In this document: in pieces, positions 27,792 to 29,737 of the stretch | How the letters are laid out: each line of letters starts with the position of its first letter | Numbering within the stretch: position 1 is the stretch's first letter | NCBI GenBank assembly: GCA_016721435.1 | Contig: JADKIC010000041.1 | Location: 1 to 29,737, forward strand | DNA from: Bacteroidota bacterium | GTDB taxonomy: Bacteria > Bacteroidota > Bacteroidia > AKYH767-A > OLB10 | Length of the DNA stretch: 29,737 nt | Reading direction: 5' to 3' | The notes under the pieces: model-generated | What the model was told of the DNA's origin: nothing | Seen by the model: the letters and a program-made list of their open reading frames with translations, nothing else | Databases searched by the model: none | Position numbers and translations under genes: made by a program

Positions 27792-28892
27792 ATGCAAACA
27801 ACAACAAAATATTTCATGTTCATCATCCACATGCTGATGGTGATTCCCGCTACGCTTACTGCCCAGGCGCCAAAATACAGTAATGAGTTTTTAGCCATCG
27901 GCGTTGGTGCCCGCGGGCTTGGCTTAAGCGGTGCTATGTCAGCCATTGTTGACGACGCCACTGCCGGCTACTGGAATCCTGCAGGACTCACGCGCGTAAA
28001 AGGGAATTTGCAAATCGCCTTGATGCATAGTGAGTATTTCGCCGGTATTGCCAAATACGATTTCGGTGCCTTTGCTGCCCCCATAGATGAAACAAGAACC
28101 ATAGGGGTATCTGTCATTCGTTTCGCCATTGATGACATTATTGACTCCACCGACTTAATTGATAAAGACGGTAACATCGACTACGACCGTCTGAAATCAT
28201 TTTCATCTGCCGATTACGCCTTCTTATTTTCTTACGCACAAAAAATGAAAATTGAAGGATTAAGTATTGGCGGAAATGTAAAAGTAGTCCACCGGAAAGT
28301 GGGAGATTTCGCCAAGGCCAGGGCTTGGGTCTCGATGCAGGTGCACAATATGAAAGGGGGCAAGTGGAGATTTGTTTGCTACAGGAAAAGACATCACCTC
28401 CACGTTTAATGCATGGTCATACAACACTGAAAGTCTGGAAGCTGTTTTCAATCAAACCGGTAATGAAATTCCTGAAAATGGTTTAGAAGTTACCTTACCA
28501 CGCCTCATACTTGGCACTGCTTATAAAACAGGTATCACTAAAAAAATATCAGTCCAGCCTTCACTGGATCTGGACATCACCTTTGACGGCAAAAGAAATG
28601 TACCTGTGAAAACAGATGTGGTGAGTATTGATCCGAAGATAGGTCTTGAATTTGCCTACGATGATTTCATTTTTCTGCGTGCCGGTTTGGGCAACATTCA
28701 ATCGGTAAAAAATATCGATGCGAGTACTTCCACTACCGCGCAGCCCAATATAGGAGTCGGACTCCGGCTAAAGAATGTAAGTATTGATTATGCCTCACCA
28801 ATATCGGTAACACATCTGAATCCCTCTATTCAAATGTATTCTCGATTCGCCTGAGCATCTTTAAACAAAAGTCTGCATCGGTCACTAAGTAA
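27792..28892 (+). CDS. PorV/PorQ family outer-membrane protein, frameshifted
   Basis: About 366 residues. Signal peptide (MQTTTKYFMFIIHMLMVIPA, cleaved near LTAQA), then the PorV signature FLAIGVGARGLGLSGAMSAI and DDATAGYWNPAGLTRVKG, beta-strand-rich to the end, as in FadL-like barrels. A double slip near 28320-28370 hides AWGLGLDAGAQYE. Near 28795 a lost T cuts the frame; restoring it gives DYAFTNIGNTSESLYSNVF and a stop at 28890-28892. PorV binds type IX cargo C-terminal domains and shuttles them to the PorU sortase; this paralogue may do so or be PorQ-like. The next gene starts 11 bases later and encodes a PorU-like protein. Confidence 0.87.
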
Positions 28893-28903
28893 AAAGAGTA
28901 ACT

Positions 28904-29737
28904 ATGAAAAAATTTTACACCCTCCTCCTATTCCTACTCATTGCCACTTCATCTGCAAATGCGCAGCCCTACGGGAATGAATGGATAGCTTTCACCAATG
29001 GCCAGGCACTCTCCACGCAGCAATATTTCCGCATCAGTATTTGGAAAGAAGGTATCTATAGAGTTACCTACAACGACATGCAGAACACCGGCGTTCCTGT
29101 CAGCTCCTGGTTTAGTCCGGATCGTTATCAGATGTACCATCGCGGAAAGGAGCAATTTATGGGAGAAGATGCGAATGCGGATAATATTTTTGGTCCCGGA
29201 GATTATCTTGAATTTTATGGCAAGGGAAATGATGGCGCATTCGACACCAAACTCTATGATGTACCGGAAAGTCAGCCTAATCCTTACTATAGTTTGTACA
29301 ATGACACATCTGCCTACTTCCTGACCTATTCCCCTTTCTCTACCAACAACAGAAGAATGCCGGTAGTGAATGACAATAATTTCAGCGCTTATACACCGGA
29401 AGCCCATTTTCTGGAAAGAAGAAATTAAAGTCTATGGAGTGAATACAATATTGGCTGGAGAGATTTTAATGATATCGCCGACAATTCCTTTACCGAAGGA
29501 GAAGGTTTTTATCCAACAGAATCAGCAAGCAGGCTCCTTTTGATGTAAATTTCACCATTGGAAAGTTCCTCTCATCAGGACCGCAGCCGACAGTTGAAAC
29601 GATGATCATGGGAGCTAACGCCAACGCCCATCCATATATATTTAAAAGTGCGGGCACGCAAATCTTTGATACGATTTTCTACGCTTACGAATTGGTAAAC
29701 ATCGGTTGGTATCAGCAACCTTCCTGCATCCGGGGCT
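28904..29737 (+). CDS. PorU2-like C25-family peptidase, 5' part only (runs off the window)
   Basis: Signal peptide MKKFYTLLLFLLIATSSANA, then QPYGNEWIAFTNGQ. The N-terminal region QYFRISIWKEGIYRVTYNDM, RYQMYHRGKEQFMGEDANAD, FGPGDYLEFYGKGNDGAFDT, NPYYSLYNDTSAYFLTYSPF is what I associate with the propeptide part of PorU2-type sortases of the C25 (gingipain) family. The catalytic His/Cys domain would lie beyond the window edge, so enzymatic class is inferred. The frame slips near 29428; the next frame reads SEYNIGWRDFNDIADNSFTE and continues past a further break near 29520 to the edge. It is 11 bases after a PorV-family gene, which fits a type IX secretion role. Confidence 0.75.

Noticed and set aside
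28949..29407. 152-codon minus-strand frame.
   Set aside because: Antisense to the PorU2-like gene, whose signal peptide and conserved N-terminal region are clear.

Overview
The window comes from a Gram-negative bacterium of the phylum Bacteroidota. Evidence: an RprX/RprY-like two-component pair, a gliding-motility (CHU_C-type) C-terminal sorting domain, PorV/PorU-type type IX secretion genes, a DUF5686/CarboxypepD_reg protein, an HU-SPOR membrane protein, and TAnnTTTG-type -7 promoter elements. The LPS genes kdsB, kdsD and lptB imply an outer membrane with Kdo. mqnC implies menaquinone synthesis by the futalosine route. I cannot name the genus; an environmental Chitinophagales/Sphingobacteriales-like lineage is a guess.

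The most important technical point is that about 20 of the 25 genes are broken by +1/-1 frameshifts, mostly one-base losses in homopolymer runs. The breaks hit housekeeping genes (pgk, recQ, kdsB, kdsD, tatC, lptB, purS) whose reading frames are otherwise well conserved on both sides. I therefore read them as uncorrected long-read errors rather than pseudogenes, and annotate full-length genes across the breaks. Intact frames are the propeller lipoprotein, the 118-residue hypothetical, cvpA, pdxA and pssA.

Layout. 434-2777 (+): two overlapping Na+/H+ antiporter genes. 2909-4842 (-): response regulator and histidine kinase, divergent from a seven-bladed Reg_prop lipoprotein (5033-6283, +). 6335-9927 (-): hypothetical, cvpA, pgk and pdxA, with a perfect 32-bp inverted-repeat element filling the pgk-cvpA gap. 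9928-10552: long spacer with a dispersed repeat and a 10-bp tandem array. 10553-11789 (-): leucyl aminopeptidase lacking an internal piece. 11912-17521 (+): mqnC, a large secreted gliding-type protein, kdsB and an HU-SPOR protein. 17623-19800 (-): recQ with a terminator. 20024-25538 (+): kdsD, tatC, an AhpD-like gene, DUF5686 and lptB. 25539-25979: second repeat-rich spacer. 25980-27577 (-): pssA, purS and a DUF1684 gene. 27792 to the end (+): a PorV-family gene and the start of a PorU2/C25-peptidase-like gene that runs off the window.

Functionally the window is mostly envelope biology: Kdo supply (kdsD, kdsB) and LPS transport (lptB), Tat export (tatC), phospholipid synthesis (pssA), type IX secretion parts and cargo, and ion homeostasis, mixed with core metabolism. 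I saw no CRISPR array, tRNA, rRNA or recognisable transposase. The least explained material is the three repeat-bearing spacers, the internal deletion in pepA, and the pairing of a stand-alone propeller lipoprotein with a two-component system.
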